Part shown: positions 22,676-31,824 of the stretch, piece by piece
How positions within the stretch are numbered: the first letter of the stretch is position 1
Layout: each line of letters opens with the position of its first letter
Virus record (IMG/VR): IMGVR_UViG_3300045007_000250
Location: 1 to 64,000 of that record
Strand: one strand, 5' to 3'
Source: a virus
Length of the DNA stretch: 64,000 nucleotides
Translations under genes and position numbers: made by a program
Notes under the pieces: model-generated
Databases searched by the model: none
The model's input: only the letters and a program-made list of their open reading frames with translations
Told to the model about the DNA's origin: nothing

Positions 22676-24607
22676 ATGGACTTCAAGTCCGCCCTCATCC
22701 GAACAAAGGACGAATGGTTACGGGAGCGTGCCCGCTTTGAGGCCGCTCCCGTGGTCTCCTTCGATTTTGAAACGGTTTCTCTTGACGATCACACCGTAAC
22801 CGGTCTTTCCTTGGGGATTCCGCCCGTTACGTCGGAAGGCTTCGGGTATGCGGTGTATCTTGGTTTTGAGGACGACTGCGACCTTTCTTTTGATCGTGAT
22901 GTGAAACCTTGGCTTGAGATTCTTTTTGCCGATCCACAGCGGGAAATTGTGGGGGTCAATCTCAAATTTGATACGATGGTGCTTCGTAACAATGGCGTGG
23001 AGAACGTGCCCGGAAATGTCGGCACGGCTCGTATTTTCGATTGTATGGTGGCTTCGTGGATGCTTTCAAATGATGAGCGAAAGCATGGTATTGAAGCCGC
23101 GGCGGAGCGTTTTCTTCATACGACGGTGGTGAAAGACCTTGGTGAGATTCGCAAGCTGAAAGCTACAAATCCAGACCTTTATTGGAAAGAGATGTTGCGC
23201 TACGGGTACGTGGACGCGACGATTCCGTTGCAGCTTCGCTCCGTGATGATTCCGATGCTTCATGCCCGGAATTTGGAAAAGGCTTTCAAAGAACTTGAGA
23301 TGCCGTGCGTTGGTGTGACGACGGAGATGGAGATGGCCGGTATTCCGATGGACACCGTTCATCTGCAAGCGATTGCACCGGGGATTGAAGAGGCGGCGAA
23401 GGCTGCACAGACTGAAGTTTTCAAGTACGCCGGGCGGGAGTTCAACATCGGCTCCCCGGTGCAGTTGTCGGAAGTGCTTTATGAAGGCACTCCGCCACTT
23501 CTTTCGAGTGAGGGCTTGGAGCGCGGAAAGTCGCGGGGCAAGAAGAATCCCAAGCCCGGCGCTTATCCCACTGGTTCTGAAATTCTTAAATACTTTGACC
23601 ACCCTATTGCCAAGGCGGTTCTCGATTGGCGTGGGTCGGAAAAGTTGCTTAGGACATACGTGTATCCTCTCATTGAATTTTCCCATTCCCACGGGGGCCG
23701 GATTTACACGTCTTGGAGGCAGACGGGAACCACAACCGGGCGCTATGCCACTTCCGATCCCCTCAACGTGCAGAATTGGCCTCGGAAAAAGGGACTGATT
23801 CGGAAGGCGGCGAAGGCGTCTCCTGGTTTCGTGATAGTGGCAAGCGACTATTCGCAGATTGAGTTGCGCCTAATGGCTCACCAAAGTTGTGACCCGGTGA
23901 TGATCGCGGCGTACCTGGCGAACGAAGACTTGCACCGGCGTACTGCCGCGTTCCTTTTGCGCATTCCTGAGAGCGAAGTCACTAAAGAGCAGCGACACAT
24001 GGCGAAGGCGGTGAATTTTGGCTTCTTGTACGGAATGTCCGCGCAGTCTTTCGTGGAGTACGCTTTCTTGAATTATGGGGTGACGGTGAGTCCTTCCGAT
24101 GCCGAAGCCTTCCGCAAATCTTTCTTCTTGCTTTATCGTGGGGTTGCTGAATACCACAATTACATGCGTGATTTTGTTTGGGAGAGGGGGTACGCGGAGA
24201 ACGTCATTGGCGAGCGTCGGTATCTGCCGGAACATCGGTCTTCTGATAATTACAAGCGATGGTTGGCGTGGTCGGAAGGCGTGAACTACACGATTCAGGG
24301 GAGCGCGGCGGCGCTTATCAAGATCGCCATGCGCAACATCTACCGTGACTTGATTCGTCCGCACGGGTACAAACGGTCCACCCGGTATGGACGGCTTTTG
24401 ACGTGTTGGGGCGCTCCGTCTCTTGCCCACGAAGTCCGCTTGGTGATGCAGGTGCATGATGAATTGGTGTTTGAGGTACGACAGGAAATTGCGGTGCCTT
24501 TCTCCAAATGGTTGCGTCACAAGATGGAGACTGCGGTAACGGCTTTCAAGATTCCGATTATCGCGGAAGCTGGGATTGGCCCGGACGTGGAAAGTGCGAA
24601 AGTGTAG
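22676..24607 (+). CDS. DNA polymerase, family A, with 3'-5' exonuclease
   Basis: This 643-residue replicase starts at ATG 22676, right after the stop of the preceding gene. The exonuclease domain has SFDFET (D30, E32), NLKFDTMVL and YGYVDATI. The polymerase has motif A ASDYSQIELR (Asp near 391), motif B KAVNFGFLYG (near 444) and motif C VHDELVFEV (near 594). The helix B Lys and Tyr are present. It is a compact T7-like enzyme. Confidence 0.95.
   Translation: MDFKSALIRTKDEWLRERARFEAAPVVSFDFETVSLDDHTVTGLSLGIPPVTSEGFGYAVYLGFEDDCDLSFDRDVKPWLEILFADPQREIVGVNLKFDTMVLRNNGVENVPGNVGTARIFDCMVASWMLSNDERKHGIEAAAERFLHTTVVKDLGEIRKLKATNPDLYWKEMLRYGYVDATIPLQLRSVMIPMLHARNLEKAFKELEMPCVGVTTEMEMAGIPMDTVHLQAIAPGIEEAAKAAQTEVFKYAGREFNIGSPVQLSEVLYEGTPPLLSSEGLERGKSRGKKNPKPGAYPTGSEILKYFDHPIAKAVLDWRGSEKLLRTYVYPLIEFSHSHGGRIYTSWRQTGTTTGRYATSDPLNVQNWPRKKGLIRKAAKASPGFVIVASDYSQIELRLMAHQSCDPVMIAAYLANEDLHRRTAAFLLRIPESEVTKEQRHMAKAVNFGFLYGMSAQSFVEYAFLNYGVTVSPSDAEAFRKSFFLLYRGVAEYHNYMRDFVWERGYAENVIGERRYLPEHRSSDNYKRWLAWSEGVNYTIQGSAAALIKIAMRNIYRDLIRPHGYKRSTRYGRLLTCWGAPSLAHEVRLVMQVHDELVFEVRQEIAVPFSKWLRHKMETAVTAFKIPIIAEAGIGPDVESAKV
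23364..23377. promoter_or_regulatory. palindrome TGCAAGCGATTGCA inside the polymerase gene
   Basis: Exact site, read in frame as L-Q-A-I-A-P. It shares the extended context GCAAGCGATTGCACCGGGG with the copy at 18949 although the genes are unrelated. Confidence 0.55.
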
Positions 24608-24618
24608 CGTGGTGAAGT

Positions 24619-25965
24619 ATGACGACTCCTTTTGTGGATTCTTGGCTGCACCTACCCGTTGGACCATACAATCCGTCCACGTTGGCCGGGCGTCTGACTT
24701 TTTTGAGCCGAGCGTCCGAGTTTGACCCCACCGGTGCGCAGTCTCAGATAGACCTTTTCAAGATGGAGCCGGGTGGGATCGCCATTCCGCGCAATGCTGC
24801 AATCGTTCCGCGAAGTGTGATCTTGGGTGCAACTGATTGCACTACCGCGGGGGATTATAGGCTTTTCAAAGCCCCGTCCATCACGCTTCGTCCTCATCAA
24901 GAGCCGGTGTTGGCAACCGTGATGGACGCTTTGAGTGGTTCGTATCCTTATGGTGGGATTATCCTGGCGAAGCCGGGAAGCGGAAAGACGGTGATGGCGT
25001 TGGAGGTCGCCCGCCGCCTGTGTCGCACCACCCTGATTTTGGTCCACACGACGGCTTTGATGACGCAGTGGGGAGACCGTATCCGTGAGCATCTTCCGGG
25101 TGCGCGGGTGGGTTTTGTTCGTCAAGGCATGTGTCAGTTCGGTGATAATTACGACTTCGTGGTGGGGATGCTAGAAAGTCTATCCGTCCGACAGTACCCT
25201 TCTGCGTTCTACCGATGGCCGGGTGTGGTGATTACGGATGAGGTTCACCGGCTTGGGGCGGAGACATGGGCACCAGTGATTGTGCAGTTTCCTGCGAAGG
25301 TGCGCCTTGGGTTGACGGCCACCCCGCGACGCAAGGACGGGTTGGAGCCGGTTTTTTTCTGGCACGTCGGGCCGATCATTTCCACGGCGAAGCACGACGC
25401 GATTATGACCCCCACCGTGAAGGTGGTGAAGTACATCAAGACGTACAAACGAAACTTCATTCAGCGAAACGGGAACTTCAACAGGGCGCGGTGGCTTACC
25501 AGTATCGGAGAGGATGCGGAGCGGAATTGGGTGCTCTGCCAGTTCATTTTGAAGGCGTTGCGGAATGGTAGGAAGATTCTTTGTCTTTCTGATCGTCTTG
25601 AGCAGATTGCCGCGGTTCGCACCATGCTTGCTCCCCACGTTCCGACCGGGAAGTGGGTTAGTCCCTACGTTGGGGAGTGTACTCCGGCGGAGCGAATGGA
25701 GGCCGTGGCGTCGGACGTGATTATGGCAACGTACCCGATTGCGGCGGAGGGCTTGGACATACCGGACTTGGACACCCTTATTTTTATGACTCCCCGTGGC
25801 GATGTGGAGCAAGCAGTGGGGCGTATTCAGCGTGTGGTGCCGGGGAAGTTGACGCCGGTAGTCATAGACATTGTGGACGCGGCTTATAGGTTTGGGGTTG
25901 CACTGGCAAAGGTTCGGCGGCGGGTTTACGAAAGAATCGGGGCGATGATGCACGAAGGGCGTTGA
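24619..25965 (+). CDS. superfamily 2 DNA helicase
   Basis: This 448-residue protein has Walker A AKPGSGKT (about 117-124), the DExH box DEVH (about 207-210), GLTATPRRKDG (motif III) and, in the second domain, TYPIAAEGLDIPDLD and AVGRIQR (motifs V-VI). The layout is that of phage UvsW-like and DEAD/DEAH repair helicases, which unwind forks and recombination intermediates. It lies 12 bases after the polymerase gene. Confidence 0.9.
   Translation: MTTPFVDSWLHLPVGPYNPSTLAGRLTFLSRASEFDPTGAQSQIDLFKMEPGGIAIPRNAAIVPRSVILGATDCTTAGDYRLFKAPSITLRPHQEPVLATVMDALSGSYPYGGIILAKPGSGKTVMALEVARRLCRTTLILVHTTALMTQWGDRIREHLPGARVGFVRQGMCQFGDNYDFVVGMLESLSVRQYPSAFYRWPGVVITDEVHRLGAETWAPVIVQFPAKVRLGLTATPRRKDGLEPVFFWHVGPIISTAKHDAIMTPTVKVVKYIKTYKRNFIQRNGNFNRARWLTSIGEDAERNWVLCQFILKALRNGRKILCLSDRLEQIAAVRTMLAPHVPTGKWVSPYVGECTPAERMEAVASDVIMATYPIAAEGLDIPDLDTLIFMTPRGDVEQAVGRIQRVVPGKLTPVVIDIVDAAYRFGVALAKVRRRVYERIGAMMHEGR
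24828..24841. promoter_or_regulatory. palindrome TGCAACTGATTGCA inside the SF2 helicase gene
   Basis: Exact arms with a CTGA centre, read as A-T-D-C, again a different frame from most copies. Confidence 0.5.
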
Positions 25966-25990
25966 CAAGCCCCTTTTGGCGTGTTATAGT
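25962..25990 (+). promoter_or_regulatory. promoter TTGACA-17-TATAGT
   Basis: TTGACA 25962-25967 overlaps the helicase stop. TATAGT is at 25985-25990, with GGCGTGT ending the spacer. It drives the recombination block. Confidence 0.85.
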
Positions 25991-26024
25991 TAGAAAGGGT
26001 GAAACTTTGAAAGGAGAAACCCCC

Positions 26025-26960
26025 ATGAGAATACCCGTGAAAGCGAGACCAAGGACGAAGGGCGATGCTCTTCTGGTTTCTTCCGCAGCGTCCGGCGGAC
26101 CCGTGCAAGACGGGGAGTTGTCGGAGACCGTGGATACCAGCGTTTTCGACGAGATTGACGGTGTGACGCCTGATCCGGTGGACGACGCCGCTTTGGAGAA
26201 GGAACATCTTGCGGCGGGCGCTTCGGTGGAAGAGGACGCCAATTTGGGTCCGGTGGCCCACATCGAAGACGCAGCGAATATGACGGAAGGCGACGCCGTG
26301 AGCGGTGACAAGCCGGTGACGATTCCCCAGGGCGGCTTGCCGGTACTTGGCAAAGAGGGTGCTGTGGTGACTTCCGGCACCAAGACCGGGCGGTTTACCA
26401 CGGCGGTCTCATCCGTCAAGGAAGTGGAGAAACCGGTGGATTTGGTGAAGGGGCGCGGGGATGCTCCGGTGGAAAAGCATCCGGCTCCGGCTCCCGGTGA
26501 GACGGCGGAGATCATCTTGGTTCCGTCCACCATTACCGTTCGCAAGCAATTCTTGAAAGTCACGGACGGCAAGATGAGGATGGTGCGGGAAGAGGAAAGC
26601 ACGGAGACCATTGCCGTGCATCGCTTCGTAACCATACCGGCGCAGCCGGGGTACACGGCGCAACGCACCGTCAACCTTGGGGACTTCAACTCCCTGAAAG
26701 TCGGCGTGTGGGGCACCGTTCCGTGCTACAAGGAGGAGTACGACGAGGCTTGCCAGTTCATTCAGGAACACACCGACGCTCGCATGGACTCCATTTCGGA
26801 CGCGATTGACAAGAGCATGGAAGGCGGGGACGCACCGGAGACCACGTATGAGAAGACTCCGGTTTCCAAAGACAAGGAAACGGCTCCGGCTTCCGAGACC
26901 CCGGTGGCGGGAAAAGGTGTGCGTGAGATTTCCACGTTCAAGCTCCCGATTGTGAGGTAG
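26025..26960 (+). CDS. acidic hypothetical protein, 311 residues
   Basis: AAGGAG (26011-26016) lies 8 bases before the ATG. After a basic start (RIPVKARPRTKG) the protein is acidic, Pro/Thr/Val-rich and probably disordered to about residue 150. A compact region follows (IILVPSTITVRKQFLKVTDG, YKEEYDEACQFIQEHTD). It could be a recombination mediator or a scaffold for the RecA gene downstream. No family is recognised. Confidence 0.65.
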   Translation: MRIPVKARPRTKGDALLVSSAASGGPVQDGELSETVDTSVFDEIDGVTPDPVDDAALEKEHLAAGASVEEDANLGPVAHIEDAANMTEGDAVSGDKPVTIPQGGLPVLGKEGAVVTSGTKTGRFTTAVSSVKEVEKPVDLVKGRGDAPVEKHPAPAPGETAEIILVPSTITVRKQFLKVTDGKMRMVREEESTETIAVHRFVTIPAQPGYTAQRTVNLGDFNSLKVGVWGTVPCYKEEYDEACQFIQEHTDARMDSISDAIDKSMEGGDAPETTYEKTPVSKDKETAPASETPVAGKGVREISTFKLPIVR

Positions 26961-26963
26961 GGT

Positions 26964-27725
26964 ATGGACGTGATGGCACAAGCAAAGACGGTCTTGGGGA
27001 CCGCCAAGAAGATTGTGGTGTTGACCGGAGCGGGGATTTCCGTTGAAAGCGGTATCCCCGCCTTTCGCACCGATGCCGACGCCTTGTGGTCGAAGTTTGA
27101 CATGGGCAAGGCCACGCTTTCCTATTTTCTCCATAACCCGGAAGGGTTTTGGAAGGCTCTTGGCCCGTTGGCGGGGAAGTTCATGGGCGCGAAGCCCAAT
27201 GCTGCACATGCGGCTTTGGCCGGTTTGGAGCAGACCGGGCGCTTGAAGGCACTTATCACGCAGAACATTGACGGTCTTCATCAAGAGGCCGGGAGCAAGC
27301 GCGTGATCGAATTTCATGGCAATGCCCGGCGCTTGGTCTGCTTGAAATGCGGCAAGGCGTACTCCGTGGCGGAGATACTTGCCGTGCATGACCCGGAAAA
27401 TGAGACCATCGTTCCGGCGTGTGAGTGTGGACAAATCCTGAAACCGGATGCCACCCTTTTCGGTGAATCAATACCCCCGGATGCGCTCAAGGCTGCGCTC
27501 AAGGCGGTGCGGGGAATGGTGGACGCCATGCTGATTGTCGGTACATCCGGTTCCATTCAACCGGCAAACCAGCTTCCTCAGATCGCCAAAGAGCGCGGTG
27601 TCAAAGTGATCGAAGTCAATCCTTCCCCCACTCCGTACACTCAGCACCGGATTACGGATATTTTTGTGAAGGGGGCTGCGGGGATGGTGCTGCCGCAAAT
27701 TTTGGGGGGAAAATTATGTCAGTAA
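26964..27725 (+). CDS. Sir2-family NAD-dependent deacylase (sirtuin)
   Basis: This 253-residue enzyme removes acyl groups from lysine using NAD, or cleaves NAD. All signature parts are present: GAGIS (22-26), TQNIDGLH (99-106, with Q100, N101, D103), catalytic H118 in FHGN, the zinc ligands C126, C129, C153 and C155, and VGTSGSI for the nicotinamide/NAD pocket. It lies in the recombination operon between an acidic protein and RecA. It might modify host or phage proteins or act on NAD during host defence. Confidence 0.92.
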   Translation: MDVMAQAKTVLGTAKKIVVLTGAGISVESGIPAFRTDADALWSKFDMGKATLSYFLHNPEGFWKALGPLAGKFMGAKPNAAHAALAGLEQTGRLKALITQNIDGLHQEAGSKRVIEFHGNARRLVCLKCGKAYSVAEILAVHDPENETIVPACECGQILKPDATLFGESIPPDALKAALKAVRGMVDAMLIVGTSGSIQPANQLPQIAKERGVKVIEVNPSPTPYTQHRITDIFVKGAAGMVLPQILGGKLCQ

Positions 27726-27922
27726 TTGCTACGAAACCGTGTTTTGATTTTGCGGGTGGTCCTGATGCGGGGATTTTGCCTTGTCAAACGGACGGGGCTT
27801 TTTCCGGCAAGGTAGAGTGCCTTGAATTACTTGAGGGCGGGTGTTGGTCCAAGTGTGTGATGGGCAAGCTGCACCCGCTTTACGAGGATTGGAAGTCGTC
27901 AAAGAAAGCGGTGTCAAAGTGA
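27716..27922 (+). CDS. small cysteine-rich protein, 68 residues
   Basis: It overlaps the sirtuin end by 10 bases and the RecA start by 4. Five cysteines are scattered (PCFDF, LPCQTD, VECLE, GCWSKC), suggesting a compact zinc- or iron-binding fold. No family is recognised. Confidence 0.6.
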   Translation: MSVIATKPCFDFAGGPDAGILPCQTDGAFSGKVECLELLEGGCWSKCVMGKLHPLYEDWKSSKKAVSK

Positions 27923-29193
27923 GCGAAAAGATCAACGCGAAGTACGGGCCGGGCACACTTGTTCGGCTCGGTGAGCAGGTGCTTGGGCACCGGATTTCCA
28001 CTGGTATCTTCGACTTGGACCTTGCCCTTGGCGGCGGGTGGCGTGGCCCTTTCGATGAGATTTGGGGTGGGCGTTCCACCGGAAAAAGCACGGTGGCGGC
28101 ACATACGGTCCATGAGGCTCAACAGATTTGCCGGTACGACGGTTTGCTTCTCGGTGATCCGAAGGTGGAAGGAAATTCCCCCTTGCCGTTGGTGCCGACA
28201 TGGACCGACCCGAAGGGTGGTCTGCATTCGGGGCCGGATACGGACACGGATGAGTTCAAGAAAGCCGCCTACGAAGTGAAGAAGGTCAAGGTCAAGGACG
28301 AAGAGGGGAAAGAGACCGGTGAAGTGCAGGAAGTCACCGTATTGCGCAAGGGGTGGGTGCAGCATCGGGTACAGGAGCCGCTTCGTTGCACCGTGGTCAA
28401 CGTGGAGCAGGCGGTGGACCCGGATTGGTACATTCACTGCGGGGCTGACCGTGACTTGACCAATCTTTTGAACGTGACCACGACGGAGCACGTTGTTGAC
28501 CTGATTGACGTGCTGATTCGGGAACAGACCGCCGATTTTGTGGTGCTGGATTCCATCGCGTCCATGTCTCCTCTGTGGGAGCAGGAGAACACGGCGGAGA
28601 AAAAGGCTCCTCCTAAAAACGCCGAATTGCTCAACCGCGCCCTGCGCTGTTGGCTTGCCGCTATCGTGGCTCGGCAAGGCGCGACCGTCCTTCCCCGCAT
28701 CCTGTTGGTCAACCAGGTGCGTTCCAAGATCAACCTGCCCTATCCCAACATGAATCCCGATGTAAAGACTGCCGGATTGGGGCAGGACTTTGCCTCTGTC
28801 TCCGAAGTGAAGTTAGAGCCGGGAAAGCATGACAAGTCCGATTTTCTGTCCCCGGAAGACGGCGGTTTGTCAATTCTCAACCGCACCAACTTCAAGGTGA
28901 CGAAAAACAAGACCTACCCCCCTCTTGGTTATGGTCAGTTCATCACTTGCCTGATTGGGCACGACGGGTATTCACAGGGCGAGATCATGCAGCTTCGCTC
29001 GGTGTTCGAGACGGCGCGGCGGTACAACGTCATTCAGACCGTGAAAGACAAGTGGTTTCTCGGTGGCTTGGAGTTCCGCACGCAGAAGGCGGTGGCGGAG
29101 CATCTTCGGGAACATCCTGCTGATTTTCGCGCCTTGTGGCGGGTGCTGGTTCCCCTTGTCACTGCGGCGCGGATTGGTCGGAAAGTCGCATGA
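27919..29193 (+). CDS. RecA-family recombinase
   Basis: This product of 424 residues starts at GTG 27919, coupled to the preceding stop. Walker A is GGRSTGKST (about 50-58), Walker B FVVLDSIASM (about 208-217), and the L1/L2 region is announced by LLVNQVRSKI (about 264-273). It carries an insert rich in Lys and Glu (about 115-140) not found in bacterial RecA. The role is strand exchange in phage recombination and repair. A longer frame upstream would overlap the small Cys-rich gene. Confidence 0.88.
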   Translation: MSEKINAKYGPGTLVRLGEQVLGHRISTGIFDLDLALGGGWRGPFDEIWGGRSTGKSTVAAHTVHEAQQICRYDGLLLGDPKVEGNSPLPLVPTWTDPKGGLHSGPDTDTDEFKKAAYEVKKVKVKDEEGKETGEVQEVTVLRKGWVQHRVQEPLRCTVVNVEQAVDPDWYIHCGADRDLTNLLNVTTTEHVVDLIDVLIREQTADFVVLDSIASMSPLWEQENTAEKKAPPKNAELLNRALRCWLAAIVARQGATVLPRILLVNQVRSKINLPYPNMNPDVKTAGLGQDFASVSEVKLEPGKHDKSDFLSPEDGGLSILNRTNFKVTKNKTYPPLGYGQFITCLIGHDGYSQGEIMQLRSVFETARRYNVIQTVKDKWFLGGLEFRTQKAVAEHLREHPADFRALWRVLVPLVTAARIGRKVA

Positions 29194-29585
29194 AGGCCCT
29201 GGCCGATCATATTCCTAGAAGGGTGGGGAAGAAAGTTGGGCGGGAGTGCGACGTTCCGACGTGGAAAAGGCAGGAGCGGCGGGTTGCGAAGCGGCGCGGG
29301 GCCAAGTTACAACCGAGAAGCGGGGCACACCCTACCCGGAAGGGGGACACTGTTGACTCCGTGGTGGTGATTGAAGCCAAGAGCACTAAGCACGCTTCCA
29401 TCTCAATCACGGTGGGGCATCTTCAAAGGGTGACGGATGCCGCACACGCGGCAGGGGTGTCCCCGGCCATGTCCTACACCTTCGAGAACATGCCGCCGGG
29501 GGTGGACCCGGATTGGGTTTTGATTCCGTTAGGGGTGTTCAACGCTTTGACTGGCACCCCGGAGCCGGGGTTGAAAGAGGGGTGA
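29190..29585 (+). CDS. Hjc-like PD-(D/E)XK nuclease candidate
   Basis: The ATG overlaps the RecA stop (ATGA). Of 131 residues, a basic N terminus is followed by GDTVDSVVVIEAKST (Asp, then E-A-K), SITVGHLQRV and a final beta pair. This is the pattern of Holliday-junction resolvases of the Hjc type and related phage nucleases. Coupling to RecA fits a job in recombination. The first conserved Glu is not certain. Confidence 0.65.
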   Translation: MKALADHIPRRVGKKVGRECDVPTWKRQERRVAKRRGAKLQPRSGAHPTRKGDTVDSVVVIEAKSTKHASISITVGHLQRVTDAAHAAGVSPAMSYTFENMPPGVDPDWVLIPLGVFNALTGTPEPGLKEG

Positions 29586-29593
29586 AAAAAAAG

Positions 29594-29607
29594 TGCAAGC
29601 GATTGCA
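29594..29607. promoter_or_regulatory. palindrome TGCAAGCGATTGCA upstream of promoter
   Basis: Exact site, 8 bp before the -35 box at 29616, with a T-rich stretch in between. It lies just after the stop of the Hjc-like gene. Confidence 0.8.
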
Positions 29608-29615
29608 TTTTTCTC

Positions 29616-29644
29616 TTGACAAGCCAAAAGTGGCGTGTTATATT
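29616..29644 (+). promoter_or_regulatory. promoter TTGACA-17-TATATT
   Basis: TTGACA 29616-29621 and TATATT 29639-29644, with an extended -10 (TGT). It is the strongest-looking promoter in the window and controls the SWIM protein gene. Confidence 0.9.
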
Positions 29645-29695
29645 GTGCCCATGATGACACGGACCACAAACCACGAAACACGAAAGGGCACGACA

Positions 29696-30091
29696 ATGCG
29701 TAACACTCACACCACGAATCCGGCTGCTTCCATCGCTATCGCCATCGCGGTTGTCCGCGCTCGGATGGGTCAGTATCGCGCCACCATCATGCGAAACTTG
29801 GAAAAGGCGGTGAAGGCCGGGAAGTTCTCGCAGAAGGCGGTGGCGGATCGTGCGGAGCGGGCGGTTGAAGTGCTCCGTACCTACTCCATTACCGACACCG
29901 GGCGCAAGATCAACGGGTGGGGTGAGTTGGTTCACGCCTTCACTCTGGAAAATCCGAGAGGCCGTGAGTACGAAGTGCAGGTGCGCGACAACGGGCAGAC
30001 TTCGTGCAACTGCCCGGACTGGATTTACCGGCGTGGCTCTCACGGCGGATTCTGCAAGCACTCTCTTGCGATTTCCGCCTTGGTGTGGTAG
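29696..30091 (+). CDS. SWIM zinc-finger protein
   Basis: ATG 29696 lies about 45 bases after the transcription start, behind AAAGGG. Of 131 residues, the first half is helical and basic. The second is a SWIM module, with CNCPDWIYR followed by FCKHSLAI (CxC...CxH). SWIM domains bind DNA or proteins and occur in recombination helpers. An intrinsic terminator follows, so with the operator-controlled promoter this is a one-gene unit. Confidence 0.8.
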   Translation: MRNTHTTNPAASIAIAIAVVRARMGQYRATIMRNLEKAVKAGKFSQKAVADRAERAVEVLRTYSITDTGRKINGWGELVHAFTLENPRGREYEVQVRDNGQTSCNCPDWIYRRGSHGGFCKHSLAISALVW

Positions 30092-30104
30092 TTGGTGAAG
30101 ACAC

Positions 30105-30130
30105 GGGCGGGGGTAAAACCCCGCCCTTTT
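30105..30130 (+). terminator. intrinsic terminator
   Basis: GGGCGGGG and CCCCGCCC pair perfectly around a 6-base loop and are followed by TTTT. It closes the SWIM gene unit. Confidence 0.85.
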
Positions 30131-30151
30131 GTGCGTGAAATAGGAGTAAAA

Positions 30152-31135
30152 ATGCGGTGGGTCAGGACCGGCCTCAAGAAGCCGTCCGTTCCGGCGGTAA
30201 AGCCCCTTGGTGCGGCTGAAAAGAAGTCTTCCGTTGTGTCGGGTATTCCCGTCACTCTCCCTCGTCCGTTGGTGCTTCCCGCTTTGATTGAGGCGGTGAA
30301 GGAAGACGACGTGCGGGATGATTCCTACCTTCATGCGTCTTCCCTTGAGGATTACTGCCCGCGTATGCAGGTGATCCTTCATGTGTTCGGGTTGCGGGTG
30401 TCCAAGCCGGAGCTTTCGTTGAACCTGAAATGGACGATGGAGCTTGGCAAGATGATTCACACCACCCTGCAAAACCGCTTCCTTGGGCGGCGGGGGGTGT
30501 TGGTCGGGAAGTGGAAGTGCCTTGCGTGCGAGCATCGCGTTGGCCGGGATATGCCGAATGAGTGGGTACGAATGCCGGACCCTGGCGAATGCCCGGCTTT
30601 GTCCACTTTCAGTGGTCGGGAACGTCCGCACCTTTGGGTGCATGATGAATGCCACGCGGTTGATGCAGAGCTTGGGATTGGTGGGGACATTGACGGCGGG
30701 ATTCGACACTCCAACGGGGAGATCGTCGGCTTGGAGATCAAGAGCATTTCTGCGGACGGGCACAATCGTCTTCGTGGGGTGAAGGCGGACCATATTGTGC
30801 AAGCCAACGTCTATATGATGCTCTTTGGGCTTCGACAACAGGTTTTTGTTTATACATCGAAGGGTTGGCATGATGAAAAAGAGGCGACCGTGCGTGACGC
30901 GGCTGGGGGTTGGCGCAACGGTCCTTTCTATGAAGTTTCGTTGAAGCGCGATGAGCGGGTGATTGCCGACTTCGTGCTCAAACGCCGGTCGGAACAAACG
31001 GCGCGTGCGGATATGGCGCGAAGCGGTGGGGAGTGTTACCCACCGCGGTTGGAGAGGGAGTGCGCTTCGGAATTTACAGGTCGGGCCAAGGCTTGCCCGG
31101 TGAAAGACCTTTGTTTTTCTCTGGCGGCTGAGTGA
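30152..31135 (+). CDS. Cas4/RecB-like nuclease with Fe-S type cysteines
   Basis: This 327-residue protein starts behind TAGGAG. The RecB-type core is visible as GGDIDGGIRH, GLEIKSIS (E-x-K) and QANVYMMLFG (QxxxY). Four cysteines suited to a 4Fe-4S cluster are C69 in SSLEDYCPRM and three near the C terminus (CASEF, ACPVKDLC). An extra CLAC...C...C knuckle lies in the middle. It likely resects DNA ends for the RecA system. Confidence 0.82.
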   Translation: MRWVRTGLKKPSVPAVKPLGAAEKKSSVVSGIPVTLPRPLVLPALIEAVKEDDVRDDSYLHASSLEDYCPRMQVILHVFGLRVSKPELSLNLKWTMELGKMIHTTLQNRFLGRRGVLVGKWKCLACEHRVGRDMPNEWVRMPDPGECPALSTFSGRERPHLWVHDECHAVDAELGIGGDIDGGIRHSNGEIVGLEIKSISADGHNRLRGVKADHIVQANVYMMLFGLRQQVFVYTSKGWHDEKEATVRDAAGGWRNGPFYEVSLKRDERVIADFVLKRRSEQTARADMARSGGECYPPRLERECASEFTGRAKACPVKDLCFSLAAE

Positions 31136-31824
31136 TGGAGAGACCCGTACCGAAGCCGGATGGCTTTGTTCATCCGACATGGGCTGTTGGCCTTGACTTG
31201 AGCTTGGATTCCGCCGGTGTGGTGGTTCTTGGCGATGGGCTGGTGCAGCATCACGAAGCCTTGCAGTATGCCCCTGTGTCCGCAGAGATGACCCGCACGA
31301 AGTCCGGTAAGAGCCAGTCCCTTACGTTGCGGCAGAAGGCGGCGCGATTGGCTTTCGTCTGTGATGGGGTGTGCCGAATCATGTTGGATGCCGGTACTCC
31401 GCACGCCGTCATTGAGAACTACGCCTTTTCACGGGGCGGGGCTTCCGCGTCCGTGACCGGGTTGGCCGAAGTGTCCGGGGCGGTGCGGGTTGCTCTTTTC
31501 AAGATGGGGGTTGTCCCCCTGGTTGTGGAAGTTTCCGTGGCGCGGGCTTTTGTCTGCGGGAAGGGGAATGCGACCAAGGAAGACACCATTGCCGTGCTTC
31601 AAGGCGCGCAGTATGGAAAGCAGCAGTTTGGAACGGAAGATGAGTACGATGCAATGGCCTTGGCGCTGATTCTCTACTATCTTCGTAATCCGGGGAAGCG
31701 CGAGGGTTTGTCCATGAAGCAGGTGTTGACTCTCTCCCGGTGGAGTGACCGGGTGGATCGGGTGACGGGGGTGGTTGTGCCGTCAAAGTTCAAAAAAGTG
31801 CAACTGCTTGCACAGAAGCCTTGA
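31135..31824 (+). CDS. RuvC-like Holliday junction resolvase
   Basis: This 229-residue protein carries the RuvC acids D21 in GLDLSLDSAG, E94 in VIENYAF and D169/D172 in TEDEYDAMAL. The ATG overlaps the preceding stop. It resolves four-way junctions before packaging. Its stop codon lies inside the next -35 box. Confidence 0.88.
   Translation: MERPVPKPDGFVHPTWAVGLDLSLDSAGVVVLGDGLVQHHEALQYAPVSAEMTRTKSGKSQSLTLRQKAARLAFVCDGVCRIMLDAGTPHAVIENYAFSRGGASASVTGLAEVSGAVRVALFKMGVVPLVVEVSVARAFVCGKGNATKEDTIAVLQGAQYGKQQFGTEDEYDAMALALILYYLRNPGKREGLSMKQVLTLSRWSDRVDRVTGVVVPSKFKKVQLLAQKP
31799..31812. promoter_or_regulatory. palindrome TGCAACTGCTTGCA upstream of promoter
   Basis: Exact arms with a CTGC centre. 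It overlaps the last codons of the resolvase gene and ends 8 bp before the next -35 box. Confidence 0.75.
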
